The notes beneath the pieces were generated by a model. The model saw nothing but the letters and a program-made list of their open reading frames with translations, made no database searches and was not told the DNA's origin. Both the position numbers and the translations under genes were made by a program. From JBCBJX01 sp964342855 (GTDB taxonomy: Bacteria > Pseudomonadota > Alphaproteobacteria > Caulobacterales > Parvularculaceae), in contig CAYFIB010000005.1 of NCBI GenBank assembly GCA_964342855.1, positions 1-64,000 of the forward strand: a DNA stretch of 64,000 nt, in the 5' to 3' direction. This document shows, one piece after another, positions 40,046 to 48,209 of this stretch (positions within the stretch are counted from its first letter, which is position 1; each line of letters opens with the position of its first letter).

Positions 40046-40753
40046 TCAGAACGCGAACCGCGCGCCGAAGGTCACCGAAGTGGACGCTTTCTTCACGTCG
40101 AGGACGCTGTCGAGCGTGCCTGAGGAGAAGTTGAAGCGCTGCACCTGGCTGTCGCCGTAGTCGACGTGGCGCACGTCGGCGATCACCGAGAGGTTCTGCA
40201 GCACTTCGACTTCCACGCCGCCGAAGAGCTGGACGATGCTGGTCGTCTCGGTCGTCGGGATGGCGATCGCGATGTTGCCGCCAGCTGCTTCCGGACGTTC
40301 GATGACATAGCGCACTTCGTGGTCGAGGTTGGCGACGCCGAAACCGGCCCCGGCGAAACCGCGCACGCGTTCGAAGAATTGCGGCGTATCGTAAGCGGCG
40401 TTGATCATCGCCGACGTCGAGGAGACGTCAGAGCCCGGACGGACAAGGCGTTCGACGTCGTTGAGAACAAGCTGCTCAAGATCGGCTTCGCGGCGGGCAA
40501 GCTCGATGTCGAAGCGAACACGACCCCAGGCGCCTTCCGGACCGTAGGCGCCGAGCGCTACCGATTTGAATGAACCGGTTTCGAACGAAAGATCGAGATT
40601 GCGCGGCGAGCCGCTGACATTCTCGCCACGGATTTCTTCATCGTGCTGGAAGTCCGAGCCGATATTGCCCTGAACGTAGAAGTTCGGCTCTTGAGCCGCC
40701 GCGTGGCTCAGCGCGACGCCCGACGCGATGAGACCGAGAAACAGTTTGTCCAT
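40046..40753 (-). CDS. outer-membrane beta-barrel protein
   Basis: The 235-residue protein has a short signal peptide MDKLFLGLIASGVALSHAAA. Its amphipathic strands include VYGFAGAGFGVANLD-like FAGAGFGVANLDHEVRYVI and FGGVEVEVLQNLSVIADVRH, and the last strand TSVTFGARFAF ends in Phe. It is likely an eight-stranded OmpA/OmpW-type barrel. An AGGAGAG ribosome site precedes the ATG. A TTGACA-like -35 sits on the minus strand at about 40882, with no clear -10. Confidence 0.78.
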   Translation of the reverse strand: MDKLFLGLIASGVALSHAAAQEPNFYVQGNIGSDFQHDEEIRGENVSGSPRNLDLSFETGSFKSVALGAYGPEGAWGRVRFDIELARREADLEQLVLNDVERLVRPGSDVSSTSAMINAAYDTPQFFERVRGFAGAGFGVANLDHEVRYVIERPEAAGGNIAIAIPTTETTSIVQLFGGVEVEVLQNLSVIADVRHVDYGDSQVQRFNFSSGTLDSVLDVKKASTSVTFGARFAF

Positions 40754-40916
40754 TGAACTCTCCTGAGTGTGCGATCACGCAGGGCGTTCCGCCCTTGCTG
40801 ACCGTTGGTCGCGGGAGGCGGAGGAGAGGTTCAATTTTTTTCCGGGTTCGTTTTAGCTGATTACGGATGAGTTTTCTGTCAATATCGCGGTATGTGATTC
40901 GGTTCCCGCCGCCGTC

Positions 40917-41282
40917 CTATCCCATCTGCTCTTCAAGCGAGCGCGTGCGCTCCGTTATCACCTCGCCCGTGTGCTTGGTCGAGGCGGGTTCGATGAGCAT
41001 CACCCAGCACTCCTCTGCCGCAACCGGGTTATGGCGTACGCCCTTCGGGATGTTGAGGAGGTCGCCTTCGCGCAACTCGACGGCGCCGTCTTCAAGCTCC
41101 ATCCGCAGGGCGCCTTTGACGATGTAGAACAGCTCGTCCTCGCCTTCGTGCGCATGCCAAACGAATTCGCCTTTCAGCTTCGCGACCTTCAGGAGCTGGC
41201 CATTGGTCTCGCCGACGACCTTGGGCGACCAGTATTCGGTCACATCATCGAAAGCGGAGAGGAGATTGCGGGAAGCGAGCAT
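40917..41282 (-). CDS. cupin-domain protein
   Basis: The 121-residue single cupin has motif 1 GEFVWHAHEGEDELFYIVKG, with the His-x-His-(x)-Glu metal ligands, and motif 2 GDLLNIPKGVRHNPVA. It is a small metal-binding beta-barrel that may be a sugar isomerase, dioxygenase or sensor; the substrate is unknown. The ATG at 41282 was preferred because the 19 upstream codons run toward the prs promoter. It is divergent from prs. Confidence 0.85.
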   Translation of the reverse strand: MLASRNLLSAFDDVTEYWSPKVVGETNGQLLKVAKLKGEFVWHAHEGEDELFYIVKGALRMELEDGAVELREGDLLNIPKGVRHNPVAAEECWVMLIEPASTKHTGEVITERTRSLEEQMG

Positions 41283-41475
41283 GGCGTGCGTTCCGGTTGC
41301 GGCTTTCAGGACGTAAGACGCGCTGCGCGCGGTCGCCAACGAAAACGACGCCGCTGATGGCGCTTGGCGCGACGCGTGCGATCCGTTCGCGCTTGCGCTT
41401 CTGTCGCCAAAGCGTCACACAGCGGCGCGCGAACCGCGTTATATCCCGCACTGCAACGACGCCGAGGGCCCGCCC

Positions 41476-42417
41476 ATGAAAATCCTCTCCGGCAACTCCA
41501 ACAAATCCCTCGCGGCGGATATCGCCCGCCAGCTCGGCACCCGGTTGATCGACGCCGAGGTGAAGTCCTTCGCTGATGGCGAGGTGTTCGTGGAGATCCG
41601 CGAGAACGTGCGCGGCGAGGACGTCTTCGTCGTCCAGTCCACCTCGCAGCCGGCCAACGACCATCTGATGGAATTGCTCATCATGATCGACGCGCTGTCG
41701 CGCGCGTCGGCGAGCCGCATCACCGCCGTCATTCCCTATTTCGGCTACGCCCGGCAGGACCGCAAAGCGGGACCCCGCACGCCGATCTCGGCGAAGCTGG
41801 TCGCGAACCTCATCACCACCGCCGGCGCCGACCGGGTGCTGACGGTCGATCTTCACGCCGGGCAGATCCAGGGCTTTTTCGATATCCCGACGGACAATCT
41901 CTACGCCGTGAAGGACATCGAGCGCTCGATCCGCGATCTCCACGGCGCGGCGGCGGATGATCTCATGGTCGTCTCGCCCGATGTCGGCGGCGTGGTGCGC
42001 GCGCGGGCGCTCGCCAAACGCCTCGGCGACACCGACCTCGCCATCGTCGACAAACGCCGCGAACGCGCAGGCGTTTCGGAAGTCATGAACGTCATCGGCG
42101 ACGTCTCGGGACGCGCCTGCATTCTCTTTGACGACATCGTTGATTCCGGCGGCACCCTCTGCAACGCCGCCGACGAGCTTCTGAAAAGAGGCGCGAAGGA
42201 AGTCTCCGCCTACGTCACCCACGGCGTCCTCTCGGGCAAAGCCGTGGAGCGCATCAACGCCTCCCAGCTCGCCCGCGTGGTGACGACGGACTCCATCGAA
42301 GCGACCGAAGCGGTGAAAGCCTCGCCCAAGGTGGAGCACATCTCCATCGCCCTCCTCCTCTCCGAAGCGATCCGCCGGATCGCCCATGAGGAAAGCGTCT
42401 CGATCCTCTTCGACTAG
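41476..42417 (+). CDS. prs: ribose-phosphate pyrophosphokinase
   Basis: The 313-residue PRPP synthase has MKILSGNSNKSLAADIARQL, FADGEVFVEIRENVRGEDVF, PYFGYARQDRKAGPRTPISAKL, the PRPP loop DDIVDSGGTLCNAADEL and the flexible KRRERAGVSEVMNVIGDV loop. It makes PRPP for nucleotide, His and Trp synthesis. It is preceded by a GAGGG site. An IS5-type terminal repeat starts 13 bases after the stop. Confidence 0.97.
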   Translation: MKILSGNSNKSLAADIARQLGTRLIDAEVKSFADGEVFVEIRENVRGEDVFVVQSTSQPANDHLMELLIMIDALSRASASRITAVIPYFGYARQDRKAGPRTPISAKLVANLITTAGADRVLTVDLHAGQIQGFFDIPTDNLYAVKDIERSIRDLHGAAADDLMVVSPDVGGVVRARALAKRLGDTDLAIVDKRRERAGVSEVMNVIGDVSGRACILFDDIVDSGGTLCNAADELLKRGAKEVSAYVTHGVLSGKAVERINASQLARVVTTDSIEATEAVKASPKVEHISIALLLSEAIRRIAHEESVSILFD

Positions 42418-42621
42418 CCCCAACGCTACAGGTCCGGACCCATTAACACTGGCGAGCAAGCCGAGAACTGAGCGGCAATTTCTCGCCGGAAACGTTCGTC
42501 GCCGCAATCTTAATCAGTGTCTTTGATGGGCGAGCTTAAGACGCTTACATAAAGTACCCATCGCCCATGGTTCTCGGCGAAGTCGGATCTGTGAAATATT
42601 ATGAGTTAGACTAGTGGAAGC

Positions 42622-42652
42622 GGCGTCCCAACTGTCCTGACGCCTCTTTTTT
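42622..42652 (+). terminator. rho-independent terminator
   Basis: GGCGTC (42622-42627) and GACGCC (42639-42644) form a 6-bp stem with an 11-base loop, followed by TCTTTTTT. It would end a transcript reading rightward from prs or from an unannotated short RNA in the 42448-42620 gap. Nothing else with coding character was seen in the 296 bases between prs and the hydrolase. Confidence 0.6.
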
Positions 42653-42713
42653 GTCTGTGAAGCCATCGATGTGGTACACGCCCTTCAGAAGTCGGAAGAT
42701 GCTGGAGGTCGTT

Positions 42714-43859
42714 ATGAGGTCGATAACGCGGCGAATGACGCTCGGAGGCCTCGTTGGGGTGTTTGGGGCAAGCATTGCTTCCCGCGGTCATGCTGAAGCG
42801 ATGTGGCGAAAAACTGGGTTTTCTGCGCTGGACGAGATTGCGAGGACCCGCGTCGCTGTGGGAGATGCTGTCGGGCTTGCCGTCGGCATGAGCGCTCCGG
42901 GGTTTCGCAAGAGTGCATATTACGGTGTTGAAGGCGTCGGCCGCGAAGCTCTCATCTCCGCGTCCACTCTATTTCGCATAGCGTCAGTCACCAAACCCAT
43001 CACCGCGGCAGCCGTGCTTAACCTTGCCGAACGCAAGGAGCTGTCATTGGATGGCAGTATCGACCAATTTTTCCCAGAATTTCCAAGGGCTGAAGAAATA
43101 TCTGTACGGCAGCTTCTCAATCACACCTCGGGCCTGGCCAACTGGTGGGGCAGGTTGCCCGCGGACGTTCCAGATGATTTTATGGATCGTCCCGAACCGC
43201 ACCGCGCTCTTGCAAGAATGCGCGATGCCTTTCTCTTTAAACCGGGCACGATGCGTAGCTATTCCAATAGTGGTTTTGTGCTTCTCGGCGAAATCATCGA
43301 GAAAGTCGCAGGTACTGAGTACGACGATTGGGTCAATGAAGCGCTGCTGAGCCGATGTGGCGCATCTGGAATGGTCCTCGAGCGGACAGGTCACACGGGG
43401 GCGGGCTGGGCAACAGGTTACTATCCCAATGGTGAGCCTGCGTCGGAAACACCCATGCCGTTCTCTGCAGGAGGGTACCGATCAAACCTCCACGATATCC
43501 TCGCCTTCTCTGATGCGCTGTTCCATGGCAAACTCCTCCTTGATAGCTCTCTGTCAGACATGGTCACGCAAGCTCGGGTCAGTGACGGTCGGTTCGTGCA
43601 AGACGCAATGTATGACGCGCCAGACGCGCCCGCTGAGACTTGGCCACAGAACACGACCGAGTTTGGTTACGGTCTGGGGATCAATACTTGGGTTCAATCG
43701 GGTGAGCGTTTCTATTCTCATTCAGGGCTGATCGATGGTTTTAGCGCGTATCTGATCCACGCACCGCGAACCCAGACAACCGTTGCCGTTTTGTCGAACT
43801 CGCAGAATGGCAGTGCGGGGTTTGGACAGGCAATCCGAGATATCCTCATCTCAGCCTAG
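42714..43859 (+). CDS. exported serine hydrolase, class C beta-lactamase family
   Basis: The 381-residue protein has a Tat-like signal (SITRRMTLGGLVGVFGAS) and all three catalytic motifs of the family: SxxK in FRIASVTKPITAAAVL, YxN in MRSYSNSGFVLLGEII, and HSG in FYSHSGLIDGFSAYLI. It could be a D-aminopeptidase, esterase or beta-lactamase-like enzyme in the periplasm. GGAGG precedes the chosen ATG by 6 bases. Its TAG stop (43857-43859) abuts an IS5-type end, so the C-terminus may have been trimmed. Lower GC than backbone genes suggests transfer. Confidence 0.82.
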   Translation: MRSITRRMTLGGLVGVFGASIASRGHAEAMWRKTGFSALDEIARTRVAVGDAVGLAVGMSAPGFRKSAYYGVEGVGREALISASTLFRIASVTKPITAAAVLNLAERKELSLDGSIDQFFPEFPRAEEISVRQLLNHTSGLANWWGRLPADVPDDFMDRPEPHRALARMRDAFLFKPGTMRSYSNSGFVLLGEIIEKVAGTEYDDWVNEALLSRCGASGMVLERTGHTGAGWATGYYPNGEPASETPMPFSAGGYRSNLHDILAFSDALFHGKLLLDSSLSDMVTQARVSDGRFVQDAMYDAPDAPAETWPQNTTEFGYGLGINTWVQSGERFYSHSGLIDGFSAYLIHAPRTQTTVAVLSNSQNGSAGFGQAIRDILISA

Positions 43860-44697
43860 GGTCTGGACCCATTAATTTCGTTGCGAGATGAGGTGGATGG
43901 AGATTCACGGTTTCCGAATGGAGACCGCCGATGTCCGATCACCTGTTCTGCCTCACCGAGGGTCAGTTCGCTCGTTTAAAGACGTCGCTGCCCGATAAGA
44001 TTCGCTGCATTCCGTGAGCGGATGATCGTCGTGCGATCTCTGGGATCGTTCATACCCTGAAGTCTGATTGTCGATGGGTAGATGCACCGCCCGCTTACGG
44101 CCCTCGGAAGACGCTCTATAACCGCTTCGTCCGGTGGGCGAGAATGGCTCTGGCAGGACCTTTTCCTCGCCTTGGCCGACAGTGGAGGCCCGCCGAGGCA
44201 GACGCCATCGACAGTTCTGCCGTTCGGGCGCGCCGCTCTGCCGCGGGTGGAAAAGGGGGGAGAAAACGCAAGGCATTGGGCGCTCACGTGGCGGCAGGAC
44301 GACGAAGATCCACGCGATCACAGTCCGGCTCCGCGGCCCGATCCGCTTCCTCCTGACGGGCGGAAATGCACCCGACTGCGTTGTGGCCGAACCGCTACTT
44401 CGCCTGTTGCCAGCACAGGTAAACGTCGTGCAGAGCGACAAGGGCTATGACAGAAATGCCGTCCGTTTACAGATTGAGGCCGCAGGCGCCGCCCCAAACG
44501 TTCCGCTGAAGTCGAACCGCCGCTACAAACCCGGCTTGTCGCCCACCCTTTACCGGGACCGCAATGCTGTCGTGCGCATGTTCGGGAGGCTTTAGGACTT
44601 CCGAAGTATCGGCGCCCGATACGACCGCAGAGCTGATGTCTTCCTCGCAATGGTATGCCTCGCAGCTACCATCAGCTAGGGTTATGGGTCCGGAACC
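43859..44697 (+). mobile_element. IS5-family insertion sequence remnant, about 0.84 kb
   Basis: The left end GGTCTGGACCC and right end GGGTCCGGAACC are imperfect inverted copies flanked by CTA on both sides, the size and form of IS5-family elements. The transposase inside is broken (see 43931-44679). Confidence 0.75.
43931..44679 (+). pseudogene. IS5-family transposase, degenerate
   Basis: The reading begins MSDHLFCLTEGQFARLKTSL, hits an in-frame TGA at 44015, and continues ADDRRAISGIVHTLKSDCRW then APPAYGPRKTLYNRFVRWAR. It then needs several frame changes (DLFLALADSGGPPRQ, IDSSAVRARRSAAGGKGG, EKTQGIGRSRGGRTTKIHAI) and meets another in-frame TAG at 44593 before DFRSIGARYDRRADVFLAM. The DDE-domain pieces SDKGYDRNAV and RDRNAVVRMF are recognisable. 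IS427-like elements can use one programmed frameshift, but two stops and at least two shifts show the gene is dead. Confidence 0.9.
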
Positions 44698-45521
44698 TAA
44701 AGGTCGATCGCCCGCCAGACCTCATGACCGGCTTCGACATAGTCGCGCGCGGCGGCGAAAACGCGGGCGCGCTTCTGCGTATCCACTAATTCCTCCGGCA
44801 ACAGAGGATCGTAGGCGACCGCGCGAATGGCCGCACGGCCGATGTGGAACGCGGCGATCAATGCTTCGGCGCGCGATCGCGAGGTCAGTTTTTTCATCTC
44901 GCGATCGAGAAACTTAGCGCCACGCTCGTACGCGACGGCCAACGCCACGGGGTCGTGCATCTCCCGAAAACGCCGGTCCGATTCCGGATCGGCGAATGTC
45001 GTGACGAGCAGCCGCGCGCCTTGATTCAGACCCGCTTCGCGCATCAGGGACAGCATCGCGTCAGGCGCATCCGAGATATTGTCCGCACGCGCCCAAAGCC
45101 CGTGTTCGGCTTCCTTGAAGCCGAACAGCCGCAAGGCGCGCTCATGATTGCGGAAAGCCTTGGAGTTCGAACTTTTGACGCCGTTGGTCAGGATGACCCG
45201 CCAGCCGCCCGCCCAGTCCGTCAGGCGGCTTTCGGCGGTCCGCCATTCGCGCCACAGCGCTTGCGCGGCCGAGCGCCGCTTACCGAGCTCGTAAACGCCG
45301 CGGCGCGGCGCGAGAATTTCGCCTTCGGCCGCGAGGCGGCTGAGCGCCATGCGCACGGTCGGCGCGGCGATTTCGAGAGCGCCGGCGGCGCGCGCGATCT
45401 CCGCGGCCGTTCGCTCCTCGCCCGGACGGGACTCCAGCACCTGCAGGATCGTCTCACGGGCCGAGAGCGGCTCAAAGCCGTCGAGATCGCCCTCTCCATC
45501 TTGCAACACGTTTATTTTCAT
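44697..45521 (-). CDS. PaaX-family transcriptional regulator
   Basis: The 274-residue protein has an N-terminal winged helix (ETILQVLESRPGEERTAAEIARAAGALEIAAPTVRMALSRLAAEG). The PaaX middle block QALWREWRTAESRLTDWAGGWRVIL and a C-terminal domain with YDPLLPEELVDTQKRARVF complete the family architecture. PaaX proteins repress phenylacetate genes by binding an aryl-CoA, but no paa gene is near. The divergent neighbour is a fatty-acid desaturase, a plausible target. The TAG stop (44697-44699) lies in the CTA flank of the IS end, so the native C-terminus may have been altered. Confidence 0.8.
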   Translation of the reverse strand: MKINVLQDGEGDLDGFEPLSARETILQVLESRPGEERTAAEIARAAGALEIAAPTVRMALSRLAAEGEILAPRRGVYELGKRRSAAQALWREWRTAESRLTDWAGGWRVILTNGVKSSNSKAFRNHERALRLFGFKEAEHGLWARADNISDAPDAMLSLMREAGLNQGARLLVTTFADPESDRRFREMHDPVALAVAYERGAKFLDREMKKLTSRSRAEALIAAFHIGRAAIRAVAYDPLLPEELVDTQKRARVFAAARDYVEAGHEVWRAIDL

Positions 45522-45607
45522 ATTCTCATATTTGTGTTATATGACAATTTTCCAACGATTCAGTTACAGCTGAAATTGATATATCGCTGGGTTGAAAGGC
45601 GGACGGG

Positions 45608-46504
45608 ATGAAACTCTCAGAAGCGGTGACGCGAAACGAACTGCGCGACCTGTCGCAATCATCAAACTTAAAGGGCGCCGCACTGGTCGCCGGGAATCTG
45701 GCGCTGCTCGGCGGCGCCTTCGCGATGGCCGCGCTTTTTCCAAACCCGCTGACCATCGCGTTGGCGATCGTACTGATCGCTGGTCGTCAACTGGGCCTAT
45801 CCATAATTCTGCACGAAACGGCGCATGGAACATTGTTTGAAGTCAAACGTATCAACCAACTGGTCGGCAAGTGGGTCGCTCAGGGGTTGATCGACGTCCC
45901 GCTCGACGGTTACCGCGATTATCATCTGAAGCACCATCAGAACGCCGGCACGCCGGACGATCCGGACATACCTCTGGTGAAGGGCTACCCGGCCGCGCCC
46001 GCCTCCATGCGGCGCAAGCTGACGCGCGATCTCACCGGCCAGACGGCGATGAAGGAGTTCGCTTTCTCTCTGAAGAACGCCACCTGGGCGACCAAAACGC
46101 CGGTGCTCGTCGCCCATGGCGTCCTCTTCGCGACGCTCGCACTCGCCGGCGCGGCGTGGACCTACGCGCTCTGGTGGGTCGCCCGCATCTTCCTCTTGCC
46201 CGCCTTCATGCGCATCCGGATCATCGGCGAGCACGGCGTCGCGACGAACGTCCTCTCGCCCGACCCGCGCGACAACACCCACACCACCGTGCCGCGCTGG
46301 TGGGAGCGCCTGACGGTCGCCCCGAACAATGTGAGCTACCATCTGGAGCACCACATGTTCGCGGCCGTCCCGAGCTACAATCTGCCGAAGCTGCACCGAC
46401 TGCTGTCGGAACGCGGCTACTACGCCGGCCGAAACTGCGTGACGGTCGGCTATCCGAAGGTCATGAAAGCGGCGATCCGCGCACCGGAGACGGCGGCGGC
46501 CTGA
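45608..46504 (+). CDS. membrane fatty-acid desaturase
   Basis: The 298-residue integral-membrane di-iron enzyme has His boxes HETAH at residues 69-73, HLKHH at 106-110 and a late NVSYHLEHHMF, plus four hydrophobic helices. It should introduce a double bond, or a hydroxyl, into an acyl chain or a related lipid such as a carotenoid or sphingolipid. The AT-rich 86-base gap to the PaaX-type gene contains TCATAT/ATATGA dyads and probably holds both promoters. Confidence 0.87.
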   Translation: MKLSEAVTRNELRDLSQSSNLKGAALVAGNLALLGGAFAMAALFPNPLTIALAIVLIAGRQLGLSIILHETAHGTLFEVKRINQLVGKWVAQGLIDVPLDGYRDYHLKHHQNAGTPDDPDIPLVKGYPAAPASMRRKLTRDLTGQTAMKEFAFSLKNATWATKTPVLVAHGVLFATLALAGAAWTYALWWVARIFLLPAFMRIRIIGEHGVATNVLSPDPRDNTHTTVPRWWERLTVAPNNVSYHLEHHMFAAVPSYNLPKLHRLLSERGYYAGRNCVTVGYPKVMKAAIRAPETAAA

Positions 46505-46611
46505 GGGGACGTCGGGTAGTGTCTCAGTTTGAAATCAGGCGGGATTGACCGCTCTTTTCGTCGCGGCCCGGCTCCCCATATGCTTGGCGATAAGCAAGTG
46601 GAGGCCGAAAC

Positions 46612-46806
46612 ATGAATCCCAGTCGAGAATGGGCGTCTATTGAGCGGCGGTTCCTTCAGGAAGAGATTAAACGGTTCGAGAGCGGATATCGGGTTTTGGA
46701 TTCGTCAGGAAGCGATGTCACTGATGACCATCTAAGAACGCTGAAGAGCCGCCTTGAGCATGCAGACAAAGTGATTCGAGAGGCAAACGATGCCCAAGGG
46801 TCCTGA
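46612..46806 (+). CDS. 64-residue protein of the mobile unit, unknown
   Basis: MNPSREWASIERRFLQEEIK continues as a charged helical protein with a heptad-like tail (TLKSRLEHADKVIREAND). It lies just inside the left terminal repeat and overlaps the next small gene by 17 bases. No family is assigned. The position ahead of the MPKGPEGEKRPADVIG-type gene suggests both belonged to the original insertion element. Confidence 0.55.
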   Translation: MNPSREWASIERRFLQEEIKRFESGYRVLDSSGSDVTDDHLRTLKSRLEHADKVIREANDAQGS

Positions 46807-47028
46807 AGGCGAGAAGCGCCCCGCCGACGTCATCGGCGACGCCGTCCGCGTAATGCAAATTGCTACAGGCGAAGTCGAAGAAGAACTGGACGAGGACGGT
46901 AGGACAAGGCTGCCCGCGCCATGGGCAAGAAGGGTGGCGAAGCACGAGCGAAAAAGCTGACAGCGGAAGAGCGCTCCGCTATTGCCAAAAAAGCAGCTGC
47001 GAAGCGCTGGAAGAACTTTCAGGGCTGA
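46790..47028 (+). pseudogene. small conserved protein (MPKGPxGxKRPADVIG type), one-base frameshift
   Basis: The frame MPKGPEGEKRPADVIGDAVR then VMQIATGEVEEELDEDG is intact to about 46900. The expected continuation, KDKAARAMGKKGGEARAKKL and then TAEERSAIAKKAAAKRW, is found in the next frame and ends at 47028. Adding one A in GACGGTAGGACAAGG restores an 80-codon gene. Such proteins have a basic Lys/Ala-rich C-terminus and are often labelled RNA-binding, without proof. It may be a true pseudogene or a sequencing error. Confidence 0.75.
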
Positions 47029-48209
47029 TTTCTGCCCGGGAACTGCACAACATTGGGCGCGAAGTCAGACTTGAACGTCGGACTGGCTTTTGCGTCAAGC
47101 GATGCACCAGACAAAGTCCCCGCGTCCAATTCGCATAATTCCTCGATATCATGAGGGTTGAGTGCGAGTTCACTCACAATTTGAGCAACGGATTTCACCC
47201 GTTCTGAGAGAAGCATCTCAATGCTTCGGCGCAGCAGACGGGGCTTCTCTTTAACCATACTATTATCGAGCGGCTCGTTGTTCCGCCAGCCTCGTTTGCT
47301 CATGTTAATGAAGAGCCGTCGCGTCATGCCCTCATGAGTGATATTCAGAGCATCGCAACGCATAATCATTGCAGCAATGGACGCACCCCAACGTTCCTTT
47401 AGCGCAAGAAAACTATCTAGAGTGGGAGCCCAAAGCTCTGAAGCGAACCCTTCCTCCGGAAGCAGAAAAGAACTCGCAAATTTATGCGCCTGTTCTTCAA
47501 GCTGTTTGTAGTCTAATGGAGTCCTCCAGCATTTTTCAGGGACGTTCCGATGCAGTAACAAGTGAGCCAGTTCATGAGCTGCGTCAAAACGCTGACGGAC
47601 TGCACTGGCACGGTCTGTTCCAAGAATAACAAAAGGATTTGGATACTCTGGTGCAAACTGTGATAGGGCATCTTGCTTTTCCGCCCCCATAAAGGTGCGT
47701 GAAATCAAAATGCCATTGTTCTCCATTTCCTGCACAAGATCAGGAAGCGGACCAACCCCAAGCCCCCAATGTCGCCTAAGAGAGAGAGCAGCGGTCTCTA
47801 TGTCGCCTTGTGTGATTTGGCGAAAATCATCCGGGACATCGACCTCAGGTATGCTAAGAAGCGGAAAATCGAAGAAGCCACCGAGATACTCGGTAATATC
47901 TTTAAGCCAATCGAGGCGCACCTCAACGCGATCTCTCGCCCCCTTTGTGGACGTTGCGCGCGATCGCCAGTAGATCGGCACCACCTCTCGCTCCACTGGC
48001 TGGCGAAGAAAATAATCCGTAGGCATATTTAGTACACTACAGATACGCCGAAAGACCTCATGCTGAGGTTTGTGCGTATCTTTCTCATATTGCGAGATCG
48101 ATTGTGCGGACACCCCGACGGTCTCAGCTAATGCTTTAGCCGTCAGGCCGCGTGCACGCCTCGCTAAATTGAGTCGGTCTCCCGAAAATCCTTGTGTGCC
48201 CGTTTTCAT
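47019..48209 (-). CDS. XRE helix-turn-helix protein fused to ImmA/IrrE metallopeptidase
   Basis: The 396-residue protein has an N-terminal XRE-type HTH (RLNLARRARGLTAKALAETVGVSAQSISQYEKDTHKP, about 10-65) and a C-terminal ImmA/IrrE (M78, COG2856) zinc peptidase with HELAH at 212-216 (FDAAHELAHLLLHRNVPEK) and a downstream Glu-rich HKFASSFLLPEEGF block. Such fusions repress their own operon and cleave a partner or repressor on induction, as in phage and toxin-antitoxin systems. Its ATG overlaps the TAA of the upstream 224-residue gene by one base, so the pair is coupled. The 3' end overlaps the frameshifted small gene by 10 bases. Confidence 0.87.
   Translation of the reverse strand: MKTGTQGFSGDRLNLARRARGLTAKALAETVGVSAQSISQYEKDTHKPQHEVFRRICSVLNMPTDYFLRQPVEREVVPIYWRSRATSTKGARDRVEVRLDWLKDITEYLGGFFDFPLLSIPEVDVPDDFRQITQGDIETAALSLRRHWGLGVGPLPDLVQEMENNGILISRTFMGAEKQDALSQFAPEYPNPFVILGTDRASAVRQRFDAAHELAHLLLHRNVPEKCWRTPLDYKQLEEQAHKFASSFLLPEEGFASELWAPTLDSFLALKERWGASIAAMIMRCDALNITHEGMTRRLFINMSKRGWRNNEPLDNSMVKEKPRLLRRSIEMLLSERVKSVAQIVSELALNPHDIEELCELDAGTLSGASLDAKASPTFKSDFAPNVVQFPGRNQP

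Larger units (their letters stand above)
42426..44699. mobile_element. IS5-type flanked region carrying a serine hydrolase
   Basis: Three related ends are visible: GGTCCGGACCCATTAAC at 42431-42447, GGTCTGGACCCATTAA at 43860-43875, and the inverted end GTTATGGGTCCGGAACC at 44681-44697. Each is flanked by CTA (42426-42428, 43856-43858, 44697-44699). The outer pair encloses the serine hydrolase and the dead transposase. The simplest reading is an old IS5-family insertion plus a second, now solo, left end that brackets the hydrolase. Base composition is clearly lower in GC than the surroundings. Confidence 0.6.

Noticed and set aside
43931..44679. A functional IS5 transposase made by programmed frameshifting
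   Set aside because: One programmed shift cannot explain two in-frame stops together with at least two frame changes.
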